This document shows positions 49,185 through 56,965 of a stretch of 64,000 nucleotides of DNA, in pieces. A program made the position numbers and the translations under genes. The DNA lies in the NCBI RefSeq assembly GCF_042659465.1, contig NZ_JBHSSW010000008.1:1-64000 (forward strand). The letters run 5' to 3'. The notes below the pieces were generated by a model, which was not told the DNA's origin, did no database searches, and saw only the letters and a list, made by a program, of their open reading frames with translations. This stretch comes from Ponticaulis profundi (GTDB lineage Bacteria > Pseudomonadota > Alphaproteobacteria > Caulobacterales > Hyphomonadaceae). The stretch's first letter is position 1; the number at the start of each line of letters is the position of its first letter.

Positions 49185-49492
49185 GCGCGGTTCTTCACGC
49201 CATCCTCGGCTGCACGCCAGACAAAGAGGCGATCAATGTTCGTAGCCTCGCCTTTCAGTCAAAGATTGACGCGATAGAGGCGGCATACCGGATAGCAGAG
49301 CGCCGCTTGCAGCTGTGGGATTACGAAACAGTGGCGCGGGACTTCTGCACACTCGTTCAGCTGACTGTCCCGCTGGTGGATTTCGCTTTCCATTTCCCGA
49401 AGGCCAAGAGCTTTTCCGAACAGATCCGCATCCTTCACCGCAACAAGACCAGCGCGATCGAGCAGCTGACCAAAGCAATGGTGAACCCGTGA
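49181..49492 (+). CDS. Hypothetical protein, 103 aa
   Basis: Mostly helical soluble protein (IDAIEAAYRIAERRLQLWDYETVARDF). Unknown function. It is joined by an ATGA upstream and a GTGA overlap downstream. Confidence 0.6.
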   Translation: MSAVLHAILGCTPDKEAINVRSLAFQSKIDAIEAAYRIAERRLQLWDYETVARDFCTLVQLTVPLVDFAFHFPKAKSFSEQIRILHRNKTSAIEQLTKAMVNP

Positions 49493-49590
49493 TCACACTA
49501 ACCCTGATTTTCGCCCTCGCTGGTGCCCGCCTTATCTGGCTGGCCGGTGAGGTGCTGCCACTAACTATGGAGATGTTTGATGCTGACTGA
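49489..49590 (+). CDS. Small membrane peptide, 33 aa, GTG start
   Basis: A frame too short for usual cut-offs: GTG at 49489 in a GTGA overlap, TGA at 49588-49590. The product begins MITLTLIFALAGARLIWLAG and has one membrane segment. The tight overlaps on both sides support it. Confidence 0.5.
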   Translation: MITLTLIFALAGARLIWLAGEVLPLTMEMFDAD

Positions 49591-49834
49591 AGATGAAGCG
49601 AGAGAGAAAGGCTGCTGCGTATTCATTGGCAGTATGTGCTCAGCGTCCGCGTGTATGGCGTGGCAGGTGGAGGCTTATGCTGGCTCCACATTCGGCGCCA
49701 CGCTTGATAACGCCAAGGCATTGATTGAGCGCTACCCCGACACTTACGAAGCCGATATCGGCAAGACTTCGCCCATGGCCATCGTGACACGCAAAAAGGA
49801 CGTTGGCTACTGCGGTAGGGCGGGCAAGCCATGA
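49580..49834 (+). CDS. Hypothetical protein, 84 aa
   Basis: ATG at 49580 (MLTEDEAREKGCCVFIG...). Several Cys in the first third (CC, MCSASACMAW) could bind metal. It directly precedes the PP-loop enzyme gene with an ATGA overlap. No family recognised. Confidence 0.55.
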   Translation: MLTEDEAREKGCCVFIGSMCSASACMAWQVEAYAGSTFGATLDNAKALIERYPDTYEADIGKTSPMAIVTRKKDVGYCGRAGKP

Positions 49835-50655
49835 CCTACCAGCAAGCCGTCAAAGCAAACGAAGCATTCCTTGACCGCCTTTCGCGTCAAGAGCGCCTTC
49901 ACCGCCCAACCATCGCTGTGTGGTTCTCTTGCGGTGTCGTGTCAGCGGTTGCTGCCAAAATCGCTTTGGACAGCTATTCGGACAAATACGATGTGCGCGT
50001 CCTCAACACGCCGATATCAGAGGAAGACGATGACAATCGCCGTTTCCTGCGAGACTGCGAGGAATGGCTCGGAGTTCGTGTCGAAACAGTCATTGCCAGC
50101 AAATACCCGACCTCATCAGCTGTTGATGTATGGGACAAACGCGGGGCGATGTCGTTTCCTCACGGGGCGCCATGTACTGTCCACCTGAAGAAAGAGGCCC
50201 GCCAAGAGTGGGAGGCGATTCATAAGCCAGATTGGCATGTGCTCGGCTTCTCGTACGACGAGTTGAAGCGCCACCAAAAATTCGTTCAAACCGAGCGCGA
50301 GAACGTATTGCCAGTGCTTATTGATCGAAAGCTAACCCGTGACGACTGCGGAAGGCTGATCATTTCGGCTGGGATTAATCCTCCCGGGATCTATGCCGAA
50401 GGCTATCCAAACGCAAATTGTATCGGATGCGTGAAGGCAACAAGCCCCACTTATTGGAATCTCGTCAGGAGAACACGCCCTAAAGTCTTTGCTGAACGAG
50501 CAGAGCAATCTCGTCGCTTGGGCGTGCGGCTCGTTCGCGTAAAGGGCGAACGTATCTTTCTCGATGAACTCGATCCACTGGCGACAGGGTCTCCCCTTAA
50601 TACGATGAAATTCGATTGCGGTCTGTTCTGTGAAGAATGGAAGGACGCCACATGA
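49831..50655 (+). CDS. PP-loop ATPase, PAPS reductase-like family
   Basis: The 274-residue protein shows the adenine nucleotide alpha-hydrolase P-loop FSCGVVSAVAAKIA (about 33-46), a variant of SGGxxS, then LNTPISEEDDDNRRFLRDCEEW, as in phosphoadenosine phosphosulfate reductase-like proteins of phages. Late Cys pairs (NCIGCVKA and CGLFCEEW) may bind a metal or iron-sulphur centre. A role in sulphate assimilation is unlikely; nucleic-acid or small-molecule modification is possible but unproven. Confidence 0.8.
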   Translation: MTYQQAVKANEAFLDRLSRQERLHRPTIAVWFSCGVVSAVAAKIALDSYSDKYDVRVLNTPISEEDDDNRRFLRDCEEWLGVRVETVIASKYPTSSAVDVWDKRGAMSFPHGAPCTVHLKKEARQEWEAIHKPDWHVLGFSYDELKRHQKFVQTERENVLPVLIDRKLTRDDCGRLIISAGINPPGIYAEGYPNANCIGCVKATSPTYWNLVRRTRPKVFAERAEQSRRLGVRLVRVKGERIFLDELDPLATGSPLNTMKFDCGLFCEEWKDAT

Positions 50656-50867
50656 CCCCCGTTTTCAACCTATCCGCCCATGCGTCCCGCGAACCTATGC
50701 GGTGCCCCACCATCACCCGCGCTCATGCTGGCGTTGAGGTCTGCCGCCTACGTGACAGAGCCGATGACCTTGAGAGACATGCGCGACGCATCATGGCCGT
50801 TGCCGCAGCGGCAAGAGCAGCCGCCAAGCTTGTCGAAATGGAACTACAGAAGGAACCTCGTAAATGA
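50652..50867 (+). CDS. Hypothetical protein, 71 aa
   Basis: A basic helical protein (VCRLRDRADDLERHARRIMAVAAAARAAAKLVEMEL). Start by ATGA overlap at 50652. Function unknown. Confidence 0.55.
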   Translation: MTPVFNLSAHASREPMRCPTITRAHAGVEVCRLRDRADDLERHARRIMAVAAAARAAAKLVEMELQKEPRK

Positions 50868-51061
50868 CCGGAATGCTCTGCCCTTCAATGCCCCGCCAGC
50901 GCCCATCTGAGCACACCCTTTCAGAACGGGCCGTCACCGCCCTCGAAGACGCACGGGATGAGCTTCTGACAGCGGTACTCAACACACACCAGCAAGAACG
51001 AGCCCGTGACGTTCTGATCGAGATTTTCGCACTCGTTGAAATGGAGACAGACAATGGCTGA
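50864..51061 (+). CDS. Hypothetical protein, 65 aa
   Basis: A small helical protein (LSERAVTALEDARDELLTAVLNTHQQERARDVL). ATGA overlap upstream, 8-bp overlap with the exonuclease gene. Function unknown. Confidence 0.55.
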   Translation: MTGMLCPSMPRQRPSEHTLSERAVTALEDARDELLTAVLNTHQQERARDVLIEIFALVEMETDNG

Positions 51062-52166
51062 TGGAATGCAGAAGGCCGTCATTAGTGAGCCTGGCGTTTA
51101 CCTGAACTTGCCTGACAGCGACTATTTCGCGGTTGATGCAATCGGCTCATCAGATATCAAAAAGCTGCTCAAGAACCCTGCAGACTGGTGGTATGAGTCT
51201 GCACACAACCCACACTATGAGCGGAGCTCTGACTCGGCGGCACGAACGCTTGGCAGCGCGCTTCATTGTCTGTTGCTCGAAGGCGAGCAGGCTTACGCAG
51301 AGCGGTTTGCGGTCGAGCCGGACCCAAAGGATTATCCGAACGCCGCCCGAACGGTGAAGGACTTGCGCGAACTTCTCAACCTGTTCGACATTGAATTCAA
51401 GGCAACCAGCAACAAGCCCGACCTCGTTGAGAAATTTCGGGCGTACAATCTTCACCACCGATCGTGGGATCTGATTGTCGAAGAACACCGCGAACTTGTG
51501 GAGGGCGGTATGACCCCCCTCACCGCACGGCAAGACCGCTGCGTCCGTCACATGTCTGAACTGGCATTGGCTCACGAGGATATAGGGCCAGCCATTCGCG
51601 GCGGACTCAACGAAGTATCTGTGTTCTGGCGCCGTGAGGGCGACGACACGCTCTATAGAGCACGCTTCGACTGCCTGCAGCCGGGCTTCAATCTCGACCT
51701 AAAAAGCATGTCGAATTGGCAGGGCCGAAACGTCGCCCAGTCGGTGATCAAGCAGATAACTGAACTTGAGTATGACCTGCAGCGCGTCTTCTACGATGAA
51801 GCACGCTCAGCTCTTCGCGAACACGTCCAGGCGGGGCGGATTATCACCGGTGCCGGCACAACGGACGAGAACCTCACTTCGTTGAAACAAATCGCCTCTC
51901 GCGATGAGTGGAAATGGGTGTGGCTATTCTATCAGGTTCGCGACGACAGAACCGGCAAAGCTCCAATTCTCGTCCCTCGCCTGCACGAGCCCACGGGCAC
52001 AGTCTACGAGGAGGCGCAAAACGCCATTGAGCTGGCCCTCGAAAACTACCGAGACTTTCGCGATCGCTTCAGTCTGGACACGCCGTGGCATCATTCTGAG
52101 CCGCTGGAAGAGCTCGAAGACCACCACCTCGCAAACCTTCAATACAAGCGGAGCATTTCGACATGA
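51054..52166 (+). CDS. RecE-like exonuclease (PD-(D/E)XK, DUF3799)
   Basis: The 370-residue protein matches RecE-type nucleases: GSSDIKKLLKNPADWWY near the N-terminus, TLGSALHCLLLEG with the conserved His, YRARFDCLQPGFNLDLKSM giving D...D-x-K of the active site, and the YDLQRVFYDEARSA helix. It resects double-strand ends for the RecT protein encoded next. The ATG at 51054 is used; two upstream codons are less likely. Confidence 0.9.
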   Translation: MADGMQKAVISEPGVYLNLPDSDYFAVDAIGSSDIKKLLKNPADWWYESAHNPHYERSSDSAARTLGSALHCLLLEGEQAYAERFAVEPDPKDYPNAARTVKDLRELLNLFDIEFKATSNKPDLVEKFRAYNLHHRSWDLIVEEHRELVEGGMTPLTARQDRCVRHMSELALAHEDIGPAIRGGLNEVSVFWRREGDDTLYRARFDCLQPGFNLDLKSMSNWQGRNVAQSVIKQITELEYDLQRVFYDEARSALREHVQAGRIITGAGTTDENLTSLKQIASRDEWKWVWLFYQVRDDRTGKAPILVPRLHEPTGTVYEEAQNAIELALENYRDFRDRFSLDTPWHHSEPLEELEDHHLANLQYKRSIST

Positions 52167-53233
52167 ATGATGTAACTGTGAAGACGCCACCAAAAGCTCC
52201 AACGACATGGCGTGACACGCTTGATCAAGTCGCCCCTAGCTTTGAAGACGCGCTGCCGAAGCACGTCTCAATCGACCGCTTCAAGCGGATTGTCGCAAAT
52301 GCCATTGCCGGTGACGGCTATGTGCAAAAAGCGCTGCAGGAAAACCCAAAGACCGTTTGGTCTGCTTGCATGGCTTGCGCAAAAGACGGCCTGATTCCTG
52401 ATGGCCGAGACGCCGCAATTGTCGCTTACCGCAGCCAGAAAAACGGTTATGAAGCGCAATACATCCCGATGATCGGCGGCTTGCTGAAGCTCATTCGGCA
52501 GTCTGGCGAGGTTGCAAGCATCAGTGCGCACGTCGTCCATAAGAACGACAGCTTCACCTACGTTCTCGGTGATGAAGAGCGTATCGAACACAGCCCGGCT
52601 CTAATGAACCGTGGGGAAATGATTGCTGCTTATGCGATCATCCGCACAAAAGATGGCGGCATATATCGAGACATCATGGGCGCCGACGAGATTGCGAAAG
52701 TTCGATCGATCTCAAAGGCAAAGAACGGCCCGTGGAATGGCCCGTTTGTTGGAGAGATGTGGAAGAAGACAGTTCTTCGCCGCCTCGCAAAGCGCGCGCC
52801 TCTTTCCACTGACATCATGGATGTCATAAGCCGAGATGACCACCTGCACGATCTGGACAAAGCCGAGCGCCTTCCAGAGCCGCGTTCAAGCAAGCTCTCA
52901 CTGGCGGCATTGAATGAAGACGTGATCGACATTGAAGATGACGCGCCCGAAGCTGCAGAAAGCACTCCTTCAGAAGATGCGCAGCCCCCTCTGCCAAAGA
53001 TACCGCAAATCGACTTTTCCGATGCTGCAGACAAGGACGTAAAGCTCTGGAAGGCGGCGATGATGATCCACCTGGAACGCGCACCGGAGAAAGCTGCAGC
53101 TCTGCTTTGGGTCAACAGCATGTCTATATTGGACGAATGCGAAAACGCCTACCCGGACGTTTACGATGATCTTCTCGCGGTCAAGAACGAGCGCCAGCTC
53201 TCCGATGCCAACACTGAAAGCGAGGTGGCGTGA
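52163..53233 (+). CDS. recT: RecT single-strand annealing protein
   Basis: The 356-residue product has the RecT core: TVWSACMACAKDGLIPDGRDAAIVAYR, then QYIPMIGGLLKLIRQSGEV, and the VGEMWKKTVLRRLAKRAPLS helix. An acidic tail follows (about 255-356). With the RecE-like exonuclease it forms the phage recombination pair. Coupled by an ATGA overlap. Confidence 0.95.
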   Translation: MNDVTVKTPPKAPTTWRDTLDQVAPSFEDALPKHVSIDRFKRIVANAIAGDGYVQKALQENPKTVWSACMACAKDGLIPDGRDAAIVAYRSQKNGYEAQYIPMIGGLLKLIRQSGEVASISAHVVHKNDSFTYVLGDEERIEHSPALMNRGEMIAAYAIIRTKDGGIYRDIMGADEIAKVRSISKAKNGPWNGPFVGEMWKKTVLRRLAKRAPLSTDIMDVISRDDHLHDLDKAERLPEPRSSKLSLAALNEDVIDIEDDAPEAAESTPSEDAQPPLPKIPQIDFSDAADKDVKLWKAAMMIHLERAPEKAAALLWVNSMSILDECENAYPDVYDDLLAVKNERQLSDANTESEVA

Positions 53234-53481
53234 TGAGCGACCTCTTCTACATCGTTGTCAGCGATGAGCGCGGACCCAGCTCATATCCGCATCGGCATTA
53301 CACGCTGACTGCCGCGCAGACAGAAGCAAAACGGCTCGCCCGTGAAAATCGGGGCGTGAAGTTCTTTGTCATGGCGTCACTTGGTCATGCCTTCGAGGCG
53401 GATGCGGGATGGGAGGACGGAGCAATGCTTCGGGAAATCCATAGGCTGCGCAAGATCAATGAAGACGAGATACCGTTCTGA
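53233..53481 (+). CDS. Hypothetical protein, 82 aa
   Basis: A small alpha/beta protein (MSDLFYIVVSDERGPSSYPHRHYTLTAAQTEAKRLA) seen next to recombination genes in many phages; no named family. TGATG overlaps at both ends. Confidence 0.6.
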   Translation: MSDLFYIVVSDERGPSSYPHRHYTLTAAQTEAKRLARENRGVKFFVMASLGHAFEADAGWEDGAMLREIHRLRKINEDEIPF

Positions 53482-53870
53482 TGACCAAAGCCGTAAAGAG
53501 AAAGGCCCTATCTCGTCGAGAGTTCGGCCTGCTGATTATCCAGCAAGAGGGCAAGTGCGGCTGCGGTTGTGAGCAGAAGCTCGACTTCACAGAGCCTCGC
53601 CGCGTCATTGATGAGCACCTGATTGCATTGGATCTGGGCGGAACAAACGATCTCGATAACCGGGCTCTGTATCGCTCCGAATGCGCGAGAAGCAAGACGA
53701 ATGATGAAGCTGCCCTGATTGCCAAGGGGCGCCGGATAAGGGGCGAACAAGGATCGCAGAACGCCCGTCGTGATCGGCGCAAGGAGCGAGGACTCCCCGG
53801 CATACCGCAGCCCAAGATCAGCCCGCTTTCAAAGAAACACCCGAACTACAGAAAGGCGAAATGGATATGA
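53481..53870 (+). CDS. HNH-type nuclease in the recombination module
   Basis: The 129-residue basic protein has CGCGCEQKL, then IDEHLIALDLGGTNDLDNRALYRSECARSKT: an HNH core with the first His in EHL, the Asn in LDN and a basic end. Its place after recT suggests a role in recombination or end processing. Confidence 0.75.
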   Translation: MTKAVKRKALSRREFGLLIIQQEGKCGCGCEQKLDFTEPRRVIDEHLIALDLGGTNDLDNRALYRSECARSKTNDEAALIAKGRRIRGEQGSQNARRDRRKERGLPGIPQPKISPLSKKHPNYRKAKWI

Positions 53871-54034
53871 CACCCGCTCAACAAATCGTTGAAGAGGCGT
53901 TCAACAGCTTCGATGACTGGAAGAATTCCGAGCTTTGCCCGGATCCAGACGAAGACATCTTCTTACTGGTCGACATTTACAGCGAGGATTGCCGCCAAGG
54001 TAATTGGCCGCTGAAAGAGGAGTCCACCCAATGA
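53867..54034 (+). CDS. Hypothetical acidic protein, 55 aa
   Basis: A short frame below usual cut-offs: ATG at 53867 overlapping the HNH stop, TGA at 54032-54034 overlapping the next start. The product (MTPAQQIVEEAFNSFDDW...) is strongly acidic, which could mean a DNA-mimic-like or regulatory role, but nothing proves it. Confidence 0.55.
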   Translation: MTPAQQIVEEAFNSFDDWKNSELCPDPDEDIFLLVDIYSEDCRQGNWPLKEESTQ

Positions 54035-54294
54035 CCCTTAACCTTGACCGTATAGAGAGAGACGCGCGGGAAGGCTCCGCGGACCCAGCAACAACCCTTG
54101 CCCTTATAGGTGAGGTGAGACGGTTGCGGGAGCTAATGGCTCATTTTGATGAGGCCGTAGACGAAATTTTGAGAAGCCGTCCGCATTTCGAGGCCGGTAA
54201 AACTTACACTGTTTCATTCGAGCTTCCGATTGATGGAAAGCACTTGGAAGAGATGCGCCAAGCCCTTGGAGATACAAATGACCCTAAATCTTGA
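54031..54294 (+). CDS. Hypothetical protein, 87 aa (tandem paralogue 1)
   Basis: Begins MTLNLDRIERDAREG and has the helix LALIGEVRRLRELMAHFDEAVDEI. It resembles the next protein in its first residues and central helix, and the DNA at both gene ends shares CCAAGCCCTTGGAG, pointing to a tandem duplication. Function unknown. Confidence 0.6.
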   Translation: MTLNLDRIERDAREGSADPATTLALIGEVRRLRELMAHFDEAVDEILRSRPHFEAGKTYTVSFELPIDGKHLEEMRQALGDTNDPKS

Positions 54295-54580
54295 ACCGAT
54301 AAAAGCACGGGCCGCTGAGCTTGATGTGTATCTTCAGAAGCGCCGGAAGCGTTCCGGGTGGTCTGATATAATCCACGCTCTGGATGGAATTGAGCACGAA
54401 CTTGTTGAGGCCGACATTGAGCTGATACCAGCCCTTATTGCTGAGGTAGAGCGGTTGCGAAAGAAGCTCGATATGGCTGAAGCCAAGATATGCGACTGTG
54501 ACGGGATGTTTGATCCTAACGAGTTTTACGGCGACCTCGGGGATTCCCACCAAGCCCTTGGAGGCACCAATGAAAGCTGA
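54278..54580 (+). CDS. Hypothetical protein, 100 aa (tandem paralogue 2)
   Basis: Begins MTLNLEPIKARAAEL and has the helix LIAEVERLRKKLDMAEAKI, as in its neighbour. A Cys pair (CDCDG) follows the helix. It overlaps the first paralogue by 17 bp. Such 'ead/ea22-like' helical proteins are common in early phage operons; the name is not assigned. Confidence 0.6.
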   Translation: MTLNLEPIKARAAELDVYLQKRRKRSGWSDIIHALDGIEHELVEADIELIPALIAEVERLRKKLDMAEAKICDCDGMFDPNEFYGDLGDSHQALGGTNES

Positions 54581-54917
54581 AGAGATTCTGAGGGGTTCCT
54601 TTAAAAGCTTGATTGAAGCAATAGCCAAGAACCCAGAATGGCTTAAGCCGCCGTACAATCATCTTATAGACGACTGGTCGTATGATACTGGCCGCGCCCT
54701 CCGCAACTCCGGACTTCTTCTGGAATGGAAGACAGATATGGAGAATGCGCCGAATGATAAGCCCGTAGTTCTATACGACAAACGGGACGGGACGCATGTT
54801 TCTGCGGAATGGGATGAAGGATACAATGGTTACAATTGGGCAACGCTGGATGGCCTCTATTACCATTCCGCCCAATTCACCCACTACGCTATTATCTCAA
54901 CAGAAGGAGTGGGGTGA
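54570..54917 (+). CDS. DUF551-like hypothetical protein, 115 aa
   Basis: The C-terminal half (WKTDMENAPNDKPVVLYDK, then WDEGYNGYNWATLDGLYY) follows the short W-x-x-x-x-x-A-P-x-D pattern of DUF551-type phage proteins. The N-terminal half is helical. Start ATG 54570. Function unknown. Confidence 0.6.
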   Translation: MKAEEILRGSFKSLIEAIAKNPEWLKPPYNHLIDDWSYDTGRALRNSGLLLEWKTDMENAPNDKPVVLYDKRDGTHVSAEWDEGYNGYNWATLDGLYYHSAQFTHYAIISTEGVG

Positions 54918-55135
54918 TGAGCGGGCTTGCATCATTATTTCTTCTTATGGTCGGCATTTCGGCAATGCTTACCGCAATATTGAACATAGAAACTCCATAT
55001 AAGCACTTCGATAGAAAGCTAGACAAAAAGATAGGTGTTACGATTCTAAGTATATTGTTCACCGTTGGTGGCTTAGCTACGGCCATTTTTTTTGGACCGG
55101 CGTTTGATTTTCTGGCGAGTATCACAAATGGCTGA
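54917..55135 (+). CDS. Small membrane protein, 72 aa
   Basis: Two membrane segments (about residues 4-24 and 41-66) separated by a charged loop. The TGATG start overlap couples it to the gene before. Function unknown; could be an exclusion protein. Confidence 0.55.
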   Translation: MSGLASLFLLMVGISAMLTAILNIETPYKHFDRKLDKKIGVTILSILFTVGGLATAIFFGPAFDFLASITNG

Positions 55136-55565
55136 CCTCGCCACCCTTCTCTCCCGTCTCTCAACAGTAGACGAGAACACAGGTCGTGAAGAGCTGGCAG
55201 AGCTTGGAGCGCAGGTGCTTACGCTGGTGAGTGGTGCATATCATTTTCCATCGCCCATAGGTCCGATTAGGAAAAATGAAACAAGGAGCGGCGGGCAGAA
55301 GGTCAACAACCCCGTCACCGATCTGAATGCCGTAAAGGCGCTTGAGCGGGAGTATGCACCAGCTCAATGGACGCTGGAGTCTGCGAGATTGACTAAATGG
55401 ACCGATGGATCGGAGTGGGTAGGCGCTGATTCCTACTATCACGCTGGCATCAAGACGGCCTCTGAGGAATATTCCTATATTGATACGTTCTGGTCCGAAG
55501 CCGAAACCGAAGAAGCCGCCCGCTGTATGGCCCTTCTGAAAGCAAGGGAGGCGCAGGAAAAATGA
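55128..55565 (+). CDS. Hypothetical protein, 145 aa
   Basis: N-terminal helix (LATLLSRLSTVDENTGREELAELGAQVL) and a mixed domain with aromatic residues. Similar proteins occur in early operons of alphaproteobacterial phages but no name applies. The ATG at 55128 overlaps the previous gene by 8 bp. Confidence 0.55.
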   Translation: MADLATLLSRLSTVDENTGREELAELGAQVLTLVSGAYHFPSPIGPIRKNETRSGGQKVNNPVTDLNAVKALEREYAPAQWTLESARLTKWTDGSEWVGADSYYHAGIKTASEEYSYIDTFWSEAETEEAARCMALLKAREAQEK

Positions 55566-55768
55566 GCGCGCTGCCTGACATCAAGTGGATCACCAAGGCG
55601 GTCGCTCTGTGCGACAAGCACAAGGCTCGCATTGAGCTGCCTGATGGGACGGTAATTGAGCCGGTCTCACTTGACCTGAAAGAAATAACGCATGCTGATC
55701 CTTCAGAGGCTGAGGGAGCAAGCATTCATGACCTTGCGGAGACGATCCGTGGCACTGCCGGGAACTAG
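55562..55768 (+). CDS. Hypothetical protein, 68 aa
   Basis: A small protein (MSALPDIKWITKAVALCDKHKARIELPDGTVIEP...) directly before the integrase and overlapping it by 41 bp. Proteins here can be excisionases; this one has no clear helix-turn-helix, so the role is open. Confidence 0.55.
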   Translation: MSALPDIKWITKAVALCDKHKARIELPDGTVIEPVSLDLKEITHADPSEAEGASIHDLAETIRGTAGN

Positions 55769-56789
55769 ACGCATATTCACCCCCCGAAAGGGCGGCATGC
55801 ACCTTCACTGGTATATGCAGCCCAATGATGGGCTTGGCGCTTTGTGGTCATGCAAGGGGAATGATAAAGCCCATTGTGAACGCATAGAGGCGGAGCAGGC
55901 GGAGAGGATCGCCGCAGCGTACCTGGAGCGCAAAAAGGGCGCACCGGCGCGCGGGCGCCTGAATTGGTTAGTGTACCGATACAAAAACAGCGCCGCCTAT
56001 CAGAATATTGCCGCCAGCACCCGGCGGAATTGGAACGCGCATTTTGACCTGATCCTGCCGCGTTTTGGTGCATGCACCTTTGCTCAGATCGAGCGCCGGG
56101 GGTTTCGCTCCGAGGTCCGAGAATACCGTGACACGATGGCCGACACACCGCGCAAGGCTGACATGTTCATTCAGGTCTTTTCCAGACTTCTCTCATGGGC
56201 GGTGGATGAGGAGCATATTGCACGCAATCCGATCACCAGCATGGGGAAACTGACCGCACCCCGACAGCATGCAGAAGAAATATGGATGCCACACGAGGTC
56301 TCGCGCTTTCTCGGTGATGATAAGATTTCGCAACACATCAAGAATGCGTTTGAGCTATTATTCCTGACTGGCCTTCGTCCCGTCGATGCCGTTTCGCTGA
56401 TGTGGAACGAGGTGAAATCAGACCGAGTCGTGAAGCCAACCAGCAAGTCAAAGTTTCAGATATCTGCCGTAATCCCGCGTGCGGAACGCCTCAACATGCT
56501 GATTGACCGCATTCCGCGCGATTCCGTCTATGTCCTGACCACCGCCAAAGGGACGCCATGGAGCGGCACGGACGCCTTGTCACAAGCCATTCAGAAGCAT
56601 GCCAAACGATTGAAGATCGATCGCCGCACATACGACCTGCGCGGATCGGCTGTCACCTACGCCATGGCTCGCGGAATGAGCGTCTATGACATTGCAAAGC
56701 AAATGGCTTGGTCTGTCTCCGAAGTGGAGAAGATTATCGACACATACTGCGATGCCGAGACTGTATTAAACGTGCGAACAATGTTTTGA
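55728..56789 (+). CDS. int: Tyrosine recombinase integrase
   Basis: The 353-residue protein has a SAM-like N-terminal domain and catalytic residues in order: Arg217 (TGLRPVD), Lys in the beta-hairpin (TSKSKFQ), YDLRGSAVT with Arg305, and Tyr340 (DTYCDAE). The first His of the usual HxxR box is Tyr302. It acts at the repeat 65 bp downstream. The start at 55728 has GGGAG upstream; ATG 55797 is an alternative. Confidence 0.93.
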   Translation: MTLRRRSVALPGTRRIFTPRKGGMHLHWYMQPNDGLGALWSCKGNDKAHCERIEAEQAERIAAAYLERKKGAPARGRLNWLVYRYKNSAAYQNIAASTRRNWNAHFDLILPRFGACTFAQIERRGFRSEVREYRDTMADTPRKADMFIQVFSRLLSWAVDEEHIARNPITSMGKLTAPRQHAEEIWMPHEVSRFLGDDKISQHIKNAFELLFLTGLRPVDAVSLMWNEVKSDRVVKPTSKSKFQISAVIPRAERLNMLIDRIPRDSVYVLTTAKGTPWSGTDALSQAIQKHAKRLKIDRRTYDLRGSAVTYAMARGMSVYDIAKQMAWSVSEVEKIIDTYCDAETVLNVRTMF

Positions 56790-56811
56790 TTAAAAAGGAG
56801 AAAAAACGAGC

Positions 56812-56961
56812 ATGTCTGATAACCAAATCATTGATTCAATTGGAAAAACGTGTGCTTGGAAGGCTGCCGTTCTACCATTGAACTATACCCGCTCAGAGAG
56901 CCGACGTTACTCGCGCGAAGCGCCAGTGACGTCAAGAGTAATATCTCATCTGTGCCGATAA
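56812..56961 (+). CDS. Short reading frame that spans attR
   Basis: An ATG at 56812 lies 11 bases after AAGGAG. The 49-codon frame begins MSDNQIIDSIGK, runs through the whole 45-bp att core and ends in host DNA at 56959-56961. In the excised phage circle the same frame would continue in phase through 2440-2550 and give 65 residues. The att part is merely translated tRNA sequence, so the frame may be fortuitous. Confidence 0.35.
   Translation: MSDNQIIDSIGKTCAWKAAVLPLNYTRSESRRYSREAPVTSRVISHLCR
56854..56898. repeat. attR core, 45-bp repeat
   Basis: Perfect copy of 2395-2439. It holds the 5' half of tRNA-Gly up to the anticodon loop; the 3' half is missing here, so this copy does not make a tRNA. 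Confidence 0.95.
56907..56935 (-). promoter_or_regulatory. Orphaned native promoter of tRNA-Gly
   Basis: On the minus strand TTGACG (56930-56935) starts 43 bp upstream of the tRNA 5' end (56892), with a weak GAGTAA at 56907-56912. Before integration it drove tRNA-Gly. Now it reads the tRNA 5' half and then, antisense, the end of the integrase gene. Confidence 0.5.
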
Positions 56962-56965
56962 AGTT

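Larger units (their letters stand above)
2395..56898. mobile_element. Siphovirus-type prophage integrated in tRNA-Gly
   Basis: The element is bounded by a 45-bp perfect direct repeat. The integrase gene ends 65 bp from the right copy. Between the repeats lie all modules of a long-tailed temperate phage: immunity, recombination, replication, HNH/terminase, portal, protease, HK97-type capsid, connectors, tail tube, tape measure, tail hub and fibre, and lysis. No module is visibly missing, and no large gene is interrupted by a stop, so the prophage may be functional. About 54.5 kb is long for an HK97-like siphophage; the surplus is the cargo block at 14.8-22.1 kb. Confidence 0.96.
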
